Shown: piece after piece, positions 11,420 to 23,169 of the stretch | How the letters are laid out: each line of letters opens with the position of its first letter | Position numbering within the stretch: the stretch's first letter is position 1 | Origin: Phytophthora quininea | Lineage: Eukaryota; Oomycota; Peronosporomycetes; Peronosporales; Peronosporaceae | Direction of reading: 5' to 3' | Length of the DNA stretch: 64,000 bases | Assembly (NCBI GenBank): GCA_011947345.1 | Contig: JAAVTG010000586.1 | Span: forward strand, 620,001 to 684,000 | Translations under genes and position numbers: made by a program | The notes under the pieces: generated by a model | What the model was told of the DNA's origin: nothing | Seen by the model: the letters and a program-made list of their open reading frames with translations, nothing else | The model's database searches: none

Positions 11420-12654
11420 ATGTTGCGCCGCTCCGCCGCCTCCTCCCGCCGCCTGTTCAGCACGAGCGTGGCCGACTCGGACGTGGTCATCGCCAGCTAC
11501 GCGCGCACGCCGATCGCGACCTTTAACGGCTCGTTCGCGCCTCTGCACGCACCGGAGCTGGGCGCTGTGGCTAATGCCGAGGCCGTCCAGCGCGCGGGCC
11601 TCGAGCCGGCGCAGATCCAGGAGGCGTTTCTGGGCAACGTGGTGAGCGCCAACATCGGCCAGGCGCCGGCGCGCCAGTCCGTGCTCAAGGCGGGCTTCCC
11701 AAGTCCATCCCGTGCACCACCGTCAACAAAGTCTGCGCCTCGGGCATGAAGGCGCTGGCGCTGGCGGCGCAGAGTCTCAAGAGCGGCAGCCAGCAGATCA
11801 TGCTGGCTGGAGGCTTCGAGAGCATGACCAACGTGCCGCACTACCTGCCTAAAGCCAGATCCGGCTACCGACTGGGCAATGGAGCTGTCGTGGACGGCGT
11901 CATCCACGACGGACTGTGGGACCCGTACAACAACCAGCACATGGGCATGTGCGGGGAGAAGTGCGCCGGAGACTTTGGCTTCTCGAGGGAGGATCAAGAT
12001 GCCTACGCCATTGAGAGCTACCGCCGTGCACAAGCTGCTAGCGAGAGAGGCTTCTTCAAGACGGAGATCACGCCCGTGACGATCAAAGCTCGGCATGGCC
12101 ACAACAAGGTGTTTGACAAGGACGAGGAGATGTTCAACATCAAGGTGGACAAGATCCCGACGCTGCGCACGGCCTTCAAGAAGGACGGGACCATCACTGC
12201 GGCCAACGCGTCGACGCTGAATGACGGCGCTGCGGCGATGGTGCTCATGACCGGAGCCAAGGCTCGCGAGCTGGGGGTCAAGCCGCTGGCTCGTATTCGC
12301 GGCTTTGGGGACGCCGCACAGGATCCCGTTGACTTCACCATTGCACCTTCTAAGGCGGTGCCTATCGCGCTGCACAACGCTGGCCTGCAGCTGAGCGACG
12401 TCGACTACCACGAGATCAACGAAGCCTTCTCAGTGGTGGCGCTGGCCAACATGCGCCTGATGGACCTCCAGCACGACCGCGTGAACGTGAACGGCGGAGC
12501 GGTGGCCATTGGCCACCCCATCGGCATGTCTGGCACGCGCATTGTGGGCACGCTGATCCACATTCTCAAGGAGAAGGACGCAACGATCGGCTGTGCGTCC
12601 ATTTGCAACGGCGGCGGTGGTGCAGGCGCCATGATTATCGAACGCCTCGAGTAG
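11420..12654 (+). CDS. Mitochondrial acetyl-CoA C-acetyltransferase (thiolase II)
   Basis: Catalyses reversible condensation or cleavage of acetoacetyl-CoA, used in ketone-body, isoleucine and fatty-acid metabolism. The N-terminus MLRRSAASSRRLFSTSVADS is a typical matrix-targeting presequence. The nucleophile segment VNKVCASGMKAL, the EINEAFSVVALAN block, the GGAVAIGHPIGMSGTR His segment and the CNGGGGAGAM-like end (CASICNGGGGAGA, with the second catalytic Cys) are all present. The frame breaks just before the active Cys, where the ccc run at 11698-11700 needs one more base (AGFPKSIPCTTVNKV). With that, the length is 411 residues, normal for the family. The single exon is divergent from PEX12. 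Confidence 0.95.
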
Positions 12655-12778
12655 ACACGGACGATATGCTGCGACGAAATCCTTTGAACTTGGAAACCTA
12701 AATGGACGATTAGTTGCTGGCGTTCCTTCACATTTGTTTAACAGTGAATTGCTTTTTGCAAACTTCTACAAACCTTCG

Positions 12779-15021
12779 TTACCGCAAGGTGACAAAAATC
12801 TCCTGCAGGTTTTTTCGCAGTAAGAAACGTTGGTCTTCTGTCAACTCATGAGCATCGCACATCGTTTCGACAAACGACTCGATCTGAGGAAGTGGCACGT
12901 CGAACTCCAGCATGCTCAGCGTGAACGAGCCCAGCTGGCCAAACACGATGTTGTGGACACGACACACCGCTTCTTCTCGAGACGGAAGGCCTGGGCAGAA
13001 GAGAGTTGTTGGTATCAGATATACCACAAAACAATCGCCACAAACGTACCGTCATGCTTGGGCACGCGACTCGGGAGGTTTTCCCACGGACAAGGCTGAG
13101 GAGTCCGCTGAAGCTCTTCACCGATTGCCAGGAGAAGCGCTTTTTCCCAAAACTAGAAACATATCCATACAATACAGTGAGCACAATTGCTTCGTGACTA
13201 CTAAACGTATGCACTCACCGAAGGTGTCTTCCAAATCGAATGTTTCTTCACCTCTTCCTGGAGGTATGTCCGCGTGGCACCGCGTCCAATCCCTGCACCG
13301 TGAAGCAGAGGGTGAACCTCATCAACGTGTTGCAGCAACTCCTCGCTTGTGCGCTCGCTGTAATCTCGGCAATCTGCACACAGCGACGACTTTCGCCTCC
13401 TTGCCTCCTCCTCTTCTCTATCAGCGTTTTGGGATTCGATTTGCTGTCCAACTTGTTGCTTGGGCTTTGGATAGTAAAAGGTCTCGGCCAATATCATTGC
13501 AGTTTTTGCTGCTTTAATATCGTCTTCACGCACACACTCGTCAAGGAACGCATTGAAGCACGCGACAAGCGCCTCAAACCCGGCTTGGTCTTTAATCTTG
13601 GTCTCTAAACTCCGCTGTCTGTTTAGGCATTTGACAAACAGCGCACGACCATCCGCAGTCTTACACGTTTCACGAACAAGCGTCACAACCGATGACTTCG
13701 GCTGGCCTTCAGAACTCGAAAGCGACAATCCGTTGAGCTCGTCAACCGCACTAAACGGTGGAGGCGGGAGGCTGCTACGTGTCCCGTTGACTCGATCTTC
13801 AGAGCCAACTTCTTGTGCAAAATGTTGGTGAATCGCGACACTCAACGGAGTTTGTGTCAGCATGGAATGAGGACTGTCCAATGGCGATACAGAATCCAAA
13901 GGAGGGACGAAGCCATTGGGAACACGCCTCGACGTCGGTGATGAAGATGCTGTTGTTGAAGCTGAAGAAGATGGAGACGCGAACGATCCGTCTTCAACGC
14001 TGCTCCTGCGCTCAAGCAGACTGAGTGAGTGTCTCCTTCCTGCCGCCGTATGTTCACTTTGCATTTTGCTCCATTGCCAGTCCAGTAGCGCTAGTGCCTT
14101 TCCTTGGAAGTGCATATTGTCTGGGTCTCGTTTGTTATGGATCAGCAGCTGGATATCCTCCGCACGACTCAAACTCTGCACGTGGGTCTCCAAGGACGCC
14201 AGCATTTGCTGCGAGACCTGCAATCTCTCCTTTTCTACATGCAGGAACCGCCGTAAGCTGGCGTTCAGCTGGTCTAATCTCTCCTCCTCCGCCTTTTGGT
14301 ACGCCACACTCACAGCCATCGTCATCTCGTCTCTGGAGATGATCCGGTTGTACAGCGTCGTCTTGGCTCTCGCTCGAGTCATCACCGCTTGCGCCTGCTC
14401 TTCCTCGCACTTCATCACTCTAGCCGCCAGTCTCTGCAGCTCAAACTCTGGCACTCCGATCCCCTACAATAATAAATAAGTAAACAAATATCAACCTCAC
14501 TACAAAGCTCTTCTAATGCTTACATGCAGTGCCAGTCTCTGTCGGTCCTTAGCTTCTCTCAGCTCCGCCGAAACTTTGCTCAGCTTGACTGCTGCCTCCT
14601 TGTGGGCAGCTGCAGCCTGCTCGTACTCCCTGTCGGCGTTCTGGATCTCCCCCTGCAGCGTCTGGATGTAGCTCTCGGACGCGTCCTGCAGCGACTCGAG
14701 CGGCTCTGCAACCTGCTCGTCCAGAACTTGGGCCATTAGCAGCTGCTGTCTACAACTAGCGTCTACGAAGCCCCGCAGCTCCAGCAGCGCGCGTCTCACG
14801 CCCGTCCCCGGCTCCTCTAGCGCCCCGATCTCGTCCAGCAGCAGCGGTCGCAGCTGCTCGCTGGCGCCGCGCTCCGCCTCCGCCTTGCGCCGAAAGAAGG
14901 CCACCAATCCCTGCAGACTACGCTTGCCCTGGTCCGCATGCTCGTAGATAGCGCTGAACGGCAGCTGGCAGAACGTACGGCGCCACTGGTTCTCCTCGTC
15001 CGACGCTTCCCACTCGGTCAT
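12779..15021 (-). CDS. F-BAR domain protein with a KIAA0513/SBF2-like C-terminal domain
   Basis: F-BAR domains bind and bend membranes during endocytosis and link to actin. Four exons on the minus strand, 15021-14524, 14463-13219, 13152-13050 and 12990-12779, sum to 2058 nt (685 residues) with all splice sites GT-AG and no frame errors. Residues 1-280 form a long coiled coil opening with SAIYEHADQGKRSLQGLVAFF (the FCH motif) and continuing EIQNADREYEQAAAAHKEA. A Ser-rich linker follows. The C-terminal part (CFNAFLDECVREDDIKAAK, HSIWKTPSFWEKAL, QLGSFTLSMLEFD) matches the KIAA0513/SBF2-type helical domain. Its upstream edge is only 65 bp from the Fanzor frame end, so part of its promoter may have been altered by that insertion. 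Confidence 0.82.
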
Positions 15022-15086
15022 TCTGCTTGTGGCAGCAAAAAGACGGAAAGGTGTAAAAGTGCTGAGTAAAGGACAAATCGTGCTGT

Positions 15087-16973
15087 TCAAGTGTAAGTAA
15101 GTTGAAGTTGGTTGCTGTTGCTGGTATTGTCCACAACGCCTTGGGAATTACCTCGTTTTGCCAACTTTACTACAAGTTGACAGGTTGGGCACTCGTGGGC
15201 CTGTAGCACCCACCAGAAGTAAAACCGCTGGTGGACAGGACTCCGCGACGAAGGCTTCGCCGGTAGTGCATGAGAGCGCTCTACAAGAGCAACCCCCATG
15301 TTCTTGTGGAAGATGCTGCGCGCTGCGTTCACGTCTCGGTCGTATACTGCCAGACAGCTGCCGCCCAGGTTTTTTTATCGTTCCGCAGCCTGAGCAGGTC
15401 TTCGACGTGTACTCCTCCTCGCACTCGACCAGCCGTCCGCCAGCGCTCCAACTTGTACTTCAGGAGCATCTTGAAGCGATAGTGAGCCTGCGCCAGCATA
15501 GCCCTCGCCGTAGGGCTGCGAACCTTCCTCTTCTGGACGGTGGCGGAGGTTTCCAGGGTAGTGTCTGCTGCTGCCTCCACGAAATACCGTCGCACCATCT
15601 CCGACGTGTGGAAGGACGGGAGAAGGACTTGCCTGTAGTTCATCGCCAGCCAGCTCGAGAGCTTTTGGTGCATGTCGTTCACGGCTCGCGTCGCCTTTCG
15701 AGACGTGAAGCGTATCCGTCTACGCAGCCGGTAGCGAAATCGATGCTCGCTTGACCTGCTCGTCTTCGTTCGGTTGTGTGGTGTTGAGCGTCTCGCCTTG
15801 CACGCGTTGGTCATCTGGGCGAGCATGGACTTCATCTCGTCCACGGCCTCGAACTTCTTCTTCAACACGGAGCGCGCGTCCTTCACGCTGAACGTTCGCC
15901 CGTCGGGGTCGTACACGGTCGCGAACTTGTGCACGCCAGGGTCAATCGCGCACACTCTCTCGCTCTTGGACGGGTCGAACTCTCGCAGGCGAGGCACGAT
16001 GAGGTAGTACTCTCCTTCTCGCAGACGTCGCAGACGGACAGATCTCTCTAGCGCTGGGAGTCGTTCGTGCAAAGCAATGCCGTCGCCCGCTTTCATCCCG
16101 AAGAACTTAGTGTGGAACCGGTCAAAATCTTGACCGTCCTTCTCAACAACAGCATTCACCGAGCGTTTTATGATCTCAATTGTGTTGGACAGCGAGAACT
16201 TGCTCTTGAACTTCATGTCCGGGTACGTGGTTTTATCGTCCCGCCTCTTCTTGGCGAAGAACAGCGCCAGCGACGACTTCACCGCTATCTTGAAATCACG
16301 GAACGCGGAGTCTCGAACCTCGTCGTGAACCTGCTTCTGTCGGGCTCTCGCGCGCTTGTTGTTCCGGAAGTACTTGAACATGCTCTTCAGGATCGCGATC
16401 GGACGGTACTTCTTCATGAGTTCGGTCCGCGTCATCTTTTCATCGGACGCGATTCCGAGTCGGTCTTCGCGGGAGCGGGCCACCAGCTTGTTGTATATCG
16501 CGCGGTTGGGAGCGAACATCTGGTCCAGCTTAGCGCGCTGGTCCGAAGTCGGGAACAGTCGAAGCTTTACCACACTGTTGACGGTCTCCTCTTCTTCTTC
16601 GTCTGACTCCTCATCCTCGATAATATCATCTTGTGCAGGCTGTGGCGTGCTTTGACGCATCTGTCTCCAACGGGAAGTGCATTCCTCGTCGGCGAAGTTG
16701 GTCACGTCGACCCAAGAGGCGAGCAGCGGTTCGACCACTCTCATGTGGTCCGAAACACGGTCGCGGACGAACCTTGCTGCGCGCTTCGGAAACACGCCTC
16801 TCTTCTCGCGTTTGCGCTTCTTGCGTCTTCTTGGTCGAGATCTGGGGAGTTTTGGATACGTCGTCTGCGAGGTTTGTGAAGACCTCAGTTCTGTCGGGTA
16901 TCCACAGGGCGTCTGCAACAGCTTGTTGAAACCACTCGCTTGGGTGAACAAGGTCTGTCTGGACGCGCTGCAT
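15087..16973 (-). CDS. Fanzor (eukaryotic TnpB-like RNA-guided nuclease), C-terminus disrupted
   Basis: TnpB/Fanzor proteins are transposon-carried RuvC nucleases guided by an RNA made from the element's end. One long frame (16951-15329, 540 residues) has a very basic segment (RPRRRKKRKREKRG, a likely nuclear signal), an acidic run, then VNSVVKLRLFPTSDQR and NRAIYNKLVARS, the usual TnpB/Fanzor N-terminal block. RuvC-I is CAIDPGVHKFATVYDPDG (Asp near residue 337). The RuvC-II position reads LLPSFHTSEMVRR. In a shifted frame follow ECEEEYTSKTCSGCG (first zinc knuckle) and, after another shift at the run of seven A, NLGGSCLAVYDRDVNAARS (RuvC-III Asp). The second CxxC is reduced to one Cys, suggesting a small deletion. 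A further shift near 16810 joins a likely true start at 16973 (MQRVQTDLVHPSEW). Family identity is firm; activity of this copy is doubtful. Confidence 0.88.
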
Positions 16974-17577
16974 GGCTCAACTCCTTCGTCGGACTCAAAG
17001 TTGAAGGCTTGAGCAGGCTAAGCGAAAATATAAAATCAGCAAAAGTGCGAAGACCGCCCAACAACAGTTGCCAGTTATTTACATAGTCGTAATTACCTGT
17101 TTTTTTACAGATATCCAATAATCGATCAGCGATTGTTTTCCTGCAAAAGATAAAAATATATCTAACTCATAGCATCTTTCGGTTGTTTGGCTAACCCTTC
17201 AACGGTCCATGACGTCGTTATTCACTTGTCTTCATCTCGTTCCTTTCTTCCTGCAAACTACCCTAGGTGCTAGCTATCTCCTACCTACCCCACTATTTCG
17301 CTACCGACTAGTAATCCTCTCGTTCGATCCGATCTCTCGCTCCATTCGTCTCAAAAGTACACTCACACTCTCCTTCAGGCTTCCCTCAGGTCTATCGTCG
17401 TGTTCTTCCTCCATGAGAAAACAGCCACACCAAGGCTTCAGCACCATCACGTTCTCTTCCTTATACGACGGGCAGCAGTAGAGCGTGAATATGCTCACGG
17501 GAGATTGGGTCTGGGTACTAGGCACAAAGCGGAGAGTTTTCAGTGCCTCTCCCCGCGGGATTCAGTAGCTCCACTTC
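16974..17577. other. Intergenic, no gene recognised
   Basis: Between the Fanzor start and the 3' end of the RNA-binding gene. It is AT-rich near 17020-17200 and then pyrimidine-rich. No coding pattern, terminal inverted repeat or target duplication for the Fanzor element was found by eye. Confidence 0.5.
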
Positions 17578-19767
17578 TTATCTGTACTGCCGATGGTACT
17601 CTGCTGCTGACGCTGGCAGGTCGTAGTCCAAAGATGCTGGTGGCTCCTTGTGTCGTTTGTCTGTGTCTGGTCTATCATCGCTGCCGATTATCCGTCCAAA
17701 CTCTGCCGACTCTAGTGGCACGTCGCTGACTGCCGTGTCTTGTGGCTGCTCGTACGAATGATTGGGCGGAAGATAGTCCTGCTGCAAAAACCCACCCAGT
17801 GAGCTATACGACGCGCTGTTCTCGCCCTCAGTAGGCATCCCGAACCCGCCGTGGCCCACATTACCACCACCAAAACCTCTATCGATGGAGAGACTCATGC
17901 CCATACCCATCACTCCATTGCCAAATCCATCGCCACCAGTGGTGGCAGCAGCGTCGTTGTTCCCGTAGCTATCATCTCCATTGGAATGCCACGCACTAGA
18001 CCTTGCGGATCCATTGGACTGGTTCGAAAACATCGAGAAAAATGATGTCGGAGCAGGCGGTAGCGGAGGTTGCTGCTGCTGGCTCGGCGGCATTGGTGGA
18101 GAACCCCACGACTGTTGTTCCCATGGCGCTGCTTTCCACGATAGCTTTGAAGATGGCTCAGAGTGGACGTCCACAAGTCCATGCGGGAGGTAACTTGACT
18201 CGGAAAGAGGAACCTCTGGCGTCGAGAGCTGCGGGCCAGAGCTCGGCGACAGCTTCCATTGCTCAATGACAGGGTCCGTATCAAGATGATTCAGAGCCGC
18301 ATCCAACGGCGACAAACGGCCAGTCGTGACGGATACATTTGATGCATCCACCAAGTGGTCCGACGACCCGCGGGACGAAGAACTCGCGGAAAGTGGTGGA
18401 GACGCAGCGCTGCTTCCACCCAGGATGCCTCCACCACGCGATGAGCCCCGTCGCCAAGAACAAGGCTCGAGAGCGCATCTGCAACACCACTAATTGTCGA
18501 AGACTCCAGGCTAATACCGTTGGAAAGACTGCTGGCGTCCCCGTTACTAGAGAGCGGTCGAGGCGACGTCACCGATGAGCCCGAAGCAATGCCCACAGTA
18601 TTAGAGCTCGACGTCTTCGGCAACGCTCGACCACCGAACCGGACGGCCGCTGCGTAGCCTCCCAAAGTCCCGTTCTGTATGAGACTGGACGGCGTCGATG
18701 AAGCTCGATTCAACTTGTCAGCCCCCAACGCTGCCATGAGCCCGCTGGTCAACGGGGCACTGCCGGAAAGAGACACTGGGGGCGTCGTTGAGATGCTGAT
18801 ATCGTCCAAACTCCCAACGGATCCAGGCGCCGACGGGCCGCTGAAAGAGTTCCCGCGCGACGAGACCGACCGCGGAGGTGGCACGTCTGTACGCGGGACA
18901 GCCCGCTTCACTTCCACCGACTTGCCATCAATGATGTGGTTCTTGTCCTGGAGGACCAACTCCACGCTGGCCTCGCTTTCGAAGATCACAAAGCCAAAGC
19001 CGCGAGACTTGTTGGTTTCGCGGTTGAACATGACTTCAGACGACACCACCTTACCGTACTGCATAAAATACTTTTTAAAGTCCGCTGCAAGAAAATAATA
19101 CGCCACAATAGCATTAGCCTCCAGATGCAGCAAAATTTATATGACATAATACCGTACCATCTTTGGTTTCATAGTGTAGGCCGCCCACGAAGATTTTCTT
19201 CGTGGCGCCAACCGCACTATTCACGCTGATGCTGGCAATGGAGCTGGTCCCGTTGCCGCGACTGGACGACGACCCGTTCCCGATGTCTCGTAAGCTTTCT
19301 GCCCGCGGCACTGCTCGCTTCGCCTCCACCTACAAACAATATAAAAAGTGGAGTCAACAACTACTCCTTAGGACACCAATCGCCCGCACAGACGCACCCT
19401 GCGACTATCTAGGATGTGGTTGGGCTGCGCCAGTGCTCTATCGACGCAGGCGGGGTCGGCATACGTAATAAAGCCAAAGCCGCGGGACCGCCTGGAAATC
19501 GGATCCTTCATCACGACGGCGTCCGTCACGGTACCGTACGCTCCGAAATACGCCCGGAGTTTCTCTGCAGAGCCACAGACAACACACCGTCAGCTCTGAA
19601 GAAGCCCCTGTTAATACTAAAAGACTGTGAGCGTACCGTCCGTCGTCTCGTATGAGAGTCCGCCGATGAAGATTTTCCTGCCACAACGACACACGCGTCA
19701 GTCCTCAAGCTGCTAGAGCCCCAGTCTACGTCGTCGCAGCCTCACCCTAACTTGGTTGTGTCGGCCA
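17578..19767 (-). CDS. Two-RRM RNA-binding protein (Musashi/DAZAP1/hnRNP A-B type)
   Basis: Probably controls stability, transport or translation of mRNAs. Five exons: 19767-19745, 19677-19637, 19564-19398, 19329-19158 and 19084-17578. RRM1 has RNP2 KIFIGGLSYET and RNP1 SRGFGFITYAD; RRM2 has KIFVGGLHYETKDG and SRGFGFVIFES, joined by a short linker VEAKRAVPRA. The long tail is Ser/Gly/Pro-rich with Gln runs and Gly-Phe patches, disordered in appearance. The frame changes at the cccc run 18446-18449 (minus-strand GGGG); adding one base makes the exons 1911 nt, exactly 636 residues plus stop. Splicing divides each RRM after the first beta strand, the same phase in both, which suggests internal duplication. 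Confidence 0.88.
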
Positions 19768-21070
19768 TCTCGGTCTTCTAATGCTGCAGTCCGTAGGACA
19801 GTCGTCTCTGTATCTGAGTGTGTTCTAAAAGTCTGGCTGTCGGAATCTCTCCCTCCGCCGCTCCTGGGGATCCTCTGAGACTCTCAGAAGATGGCGCGCA
19901 GGGCGGGGCGTTGCGTGTGGACCGGTCGGTGCTTGGGCGGAGAGTCCACGGCCTGCGAGCGTATCGAGGCGAGGAAGCGCGAGAAGCTTTTGAGCTCGCT
20001 TTGGATGTCGTTCGGTCGGGGACTTCTCCTTTCGCAGCGTGTTGGTTTTGTCCCGTCGTATGCACGACGCTGACTTGTTACGGATTTTGCTCTAAACAAG
20101 GTGCTTCAAAAGCTAAAATGTTGGGTATGGCGCTTTGCATACAGGAAAAGAAACACCCTGGTGATTCGGAAGGTCTTCGTAGTGTGGCGAACCTGCACTG
20201 CGGTTGGTAAGGAAGGCTGCTACTTGTTGCTGGGCAAGAACGTCGATATTTGCTAGACCAGCCACAACGTGTCAATCAACACCTTCGGAATTCAACATAT
20301 GATGTAGATCGTGCGCTGCTGCTTTCCATACGGCAAGTGCTCGTTGATATGATACTGTGGAGCCCAGCGTTTCTTGATGACGGCACGATACCTATCAATG
20401 ACAATATTCAAATGACCAGTGCATTTGCTTCTGGTCTCTATTTATTCGCCGAAAAGTGCTGTACTTTCAGAAACTATGATTACGTAGCAAACGTGAGGGT
20501 AGACAAGGCCCGTTAAAAATTGTAAAAAGCCTGAATCTGAACTTGGACGAACTTGTCCATCGTGCTGTCGACCCACGACGTGCTCGCCACGAAGGACTAC
20601 ATGTATTGCTCTCGACGCGATTGATGCCAGCGCGACCTGGAGGCGCGTGAATCCCGGCCGTGCTACTGTGATCTGATCGAAACTTCACTCACTTGATCTG
20701 GCGCTGTCAGTGAGTCAGAGACAGACCGACTGACGTAGGCAGGATTGGCCGCACCCAGCAAAGCAGAGAGCGCCACCTCGGACAACGGCCGATCTCACGA
20801 TGCAAGCCGTGAATCTTCGCTGCTTCTACAGCCATATCGCCGACGCGAGCTGATCTCACCGGCGCGAACTGCGCTCTTCGGCACGCAAAACGTGCTTGCG
20901 AGACCCGTTAAAAGTTCCAGTATTTTCAGCTGAAACATATTACCCTCAATTGGCTATAGAACGTTCCAGATCTCAGAACTTCCAGGAACGTTGAACCTGG
21001 AACTTGTTAAAGTACGCAGTCTTAAGTGCGATTTTTGAGGTGGTGGTTTAACAGGCGATCTCTGCTAACG
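19768..21070. other. 1.3 kb intergenic region, no gene supported
   Basis: Several short open frames occur on both strands, but none shows a domain, and they overlap one another in different frames, as expected in GC-rich DNA. The stretch 20100-20700 could be decayed mobile DNA. Nothing nameable was seen. Confidence 0.4.
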
Positions 21071-22949
21071 ATGCTGTCTCCGCTGCTGCTGCGCCGCTCC
21101 GCGCCGTCCCTAGCTACCAGGGCCGCGCGGCCGTCTCGCACCTCGCTCAGCGCGTTCTTCAGCTCCTATTCTGCCGCCGACAAGACGGTGCTGACCGACA
21201 CACTGCGCGAGCTGCGCGCCAGCGAGCACTTCGATCTAATCGTGATCGGCAGCGGTCCCGCCGGCCAAAAGTGCGCCATCGACAGCGCCAAGCACGGCAA
21301 GTCGGTAGCTGTGATCGACAAGCGCGACATGCTGGGCGGCGTCTGCGTGCACACAGGCACGGTCCCGTCCAAGGTGCGCGCTGGAGAGATCCAAACGCTA
21401 AATTATGATGCATCTAATGCTTTTTTAATTAATGATACGATTCCAGACGTTCCGAGAGGCGGCGATGCACCTAACGGGGTATCGCCATCGAGCGTTTTAC
21501 AATGGCCAGGCCGGTGGCGGCAAACGCTTCGGCATTGAAGACATTCTGCAGCGCGTCAAGAAGGTGGAGAACGCCGAGACCGACATCACGCGCCACCAGC
21601 TGATGCGCAACGGCGTGCACCTCATCAACGGCACGGCGAGGTTCCTACCGGGCAACAAGCACATGGTGGCCGTGCTGTCCAACGAGTCGTACGACACCCC
21701 CACGGACGCCCAGAGACACACGAGCGCCGACATCTGCAAGCGGTACGAAAAGATTTTGAGATCCCGATTCAATTAAAAGGTGCTGACTTTAATTTTTGTA
21801 GTGTTTTGACGGCGGACAAGTTCTTGGTGTGTGTGGGCACGCGCCCTGCGCGTCGTCCGGACATCCCGTTCGACGGAGAGACGATCTTCGACAGCGACCA
21901 GTTGCTCTGGGGCAGAGTCAAGTCGGTACCGCGTCGTTTGATTATTGTCGGTGGCGGTGTTGTCGGCATGGAGTACGCGTCGATGCTGACCATCATCCCG
22001 GGCACGGACGTGACGGTGATTGACGGTCGCAAGGAGATCCTCAACATGGCCGACAAGGAAGTGTCTGAGGCGCTGTGCTACTCGATGGCGCAGACTGGCA
22101 CGCGGTTCCTTGTTGGGGAGAACATCAAAAGGTGGAGAAGAACTCGAAGGGCGAAGTCCTGGTGCACCTGGACAGCGGCAAGACGGTTGTCGGTGATGGT
22201 TTGATGTACGCTGTCGGACGCCAAGGTAACGTCGAGGGACTGAATTTGGAGGCTCTGGGCATTGTGCCGGACAAACGTGGACGTCTCAAGGTGGACAACA
22301 ACTTCCAGACCAATGTTCCGCATGTGTACGTAAATTTCGCAGCTGAATCCTGAGTGTTGCGAACACAACTAACAGTTTGGTTTGGAATAGTTATGCTGCA
22401 GGCGATATCATTGGCTTCCCAGGCCTTGCTTCGACTTCCATGGAGCAAGGACGACTCGCTTCTGTCCACATGCGAACGGAGGATCCTGTCAACAAGAACG
22501 GACCGAAGGAGCTGTCCGATGATAAGCTCATGGACGACCCCGATCGTCTGCGTACTCGTATGCGCTCTGGCGAAGTGTTCCCGTTCGGGATTTACACGGT
22601 GCCAGAGATCTCGATGGTTGGCAAGAACGAGCAGCAGCTGACGCAGGAAGGAATTCCGTACGAAGTGGGTAAAGCTCGCTACGAGGAGCTGGCAAGGGGA
22701 CAGATGCTGGGCGGAGTGCCTGGCTTCCTGAAGATCATCTTCAGCCCAGACACACTGGAGATCTTGGGCGTTCACGCCATTGGAGAAGGTGCGACGGAGA
22801 TCATCCACATTGGACAGGTAGTCATGTCCACTGGCGGCACGCTCGAGTACTTCCGCAACGCTGTGTTCAACTACCCGACACTAGCAGAAGCCTACCGCGT
22901 GGCTGCTCTCAATGGTCTGCGAAAGGTGGAGAATCTTCGCGAGTTTTAG
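21071..22949 (+). CDS. Mitochondrial SthA-type soluble pyridine nucleotide transhydrogenase
   Basis: SthA flavoproteins move hydride between NADPH and NAD+. Four exons, 21071-21373, 21447-21742, 21802-22325 and 22391-22949, total 1682 nt; adding one A to the run at 22127-22130 gives 560 residues. The N-terminus ([18 protein letters not shown]) is a mitochondrial presequence. The FAD site is [14 protein letters not shown]. The active-site strip reads [13 protein letters not shown], where the second redox Cys of dihydrolipoamide dehydrogenases is Thr, the known SthA difference. The NAD(P) fold is [14 protein letters not shown], and the interface domain ends with [12 protein letters not shown]. 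The family is chiefly bacterial, so the gene may derive from old transfer; that is inference. Confidence 0.9.
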
Positions 22950-23169
22950 GGGCTGAGTGGACTAATCGGACAAGCGGACGAGAATTGGAGAGCTAGGATG
23001 GATAGACAGTCGGAAGAGCAAGGTGGAAGCAGTATCGAGAGGTAGGTATCCCGCCACTACATGGAAACAATGATGTTTTTCGGATCAACACTGCTACAAC
23101 TACGATTGTTTGTCCAACGCCACGTCAGTTTGAGAACTGATTTTTTGCAGCGCTGAGGCACACGCAAAG

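Noticed and set aside
15158..16606. Plus-strand open frames opposite the Fanzor gene
   Set aside because: Composition follows the complement of the Fanzor coding frame; no motif of their own.
17301..17525. Minus-strand frame after the RRM gene as an extra 3' exon
   Set aside because: No plausible splice pair was found and the RRM frame has its own stop at 17578.
22125..22808. Minus-strand frame of 227 codons inside the transhydrogenase
   Set aside because: Shadow of conserved SthA exons with clear FAD and NAD folds on the plus strand.
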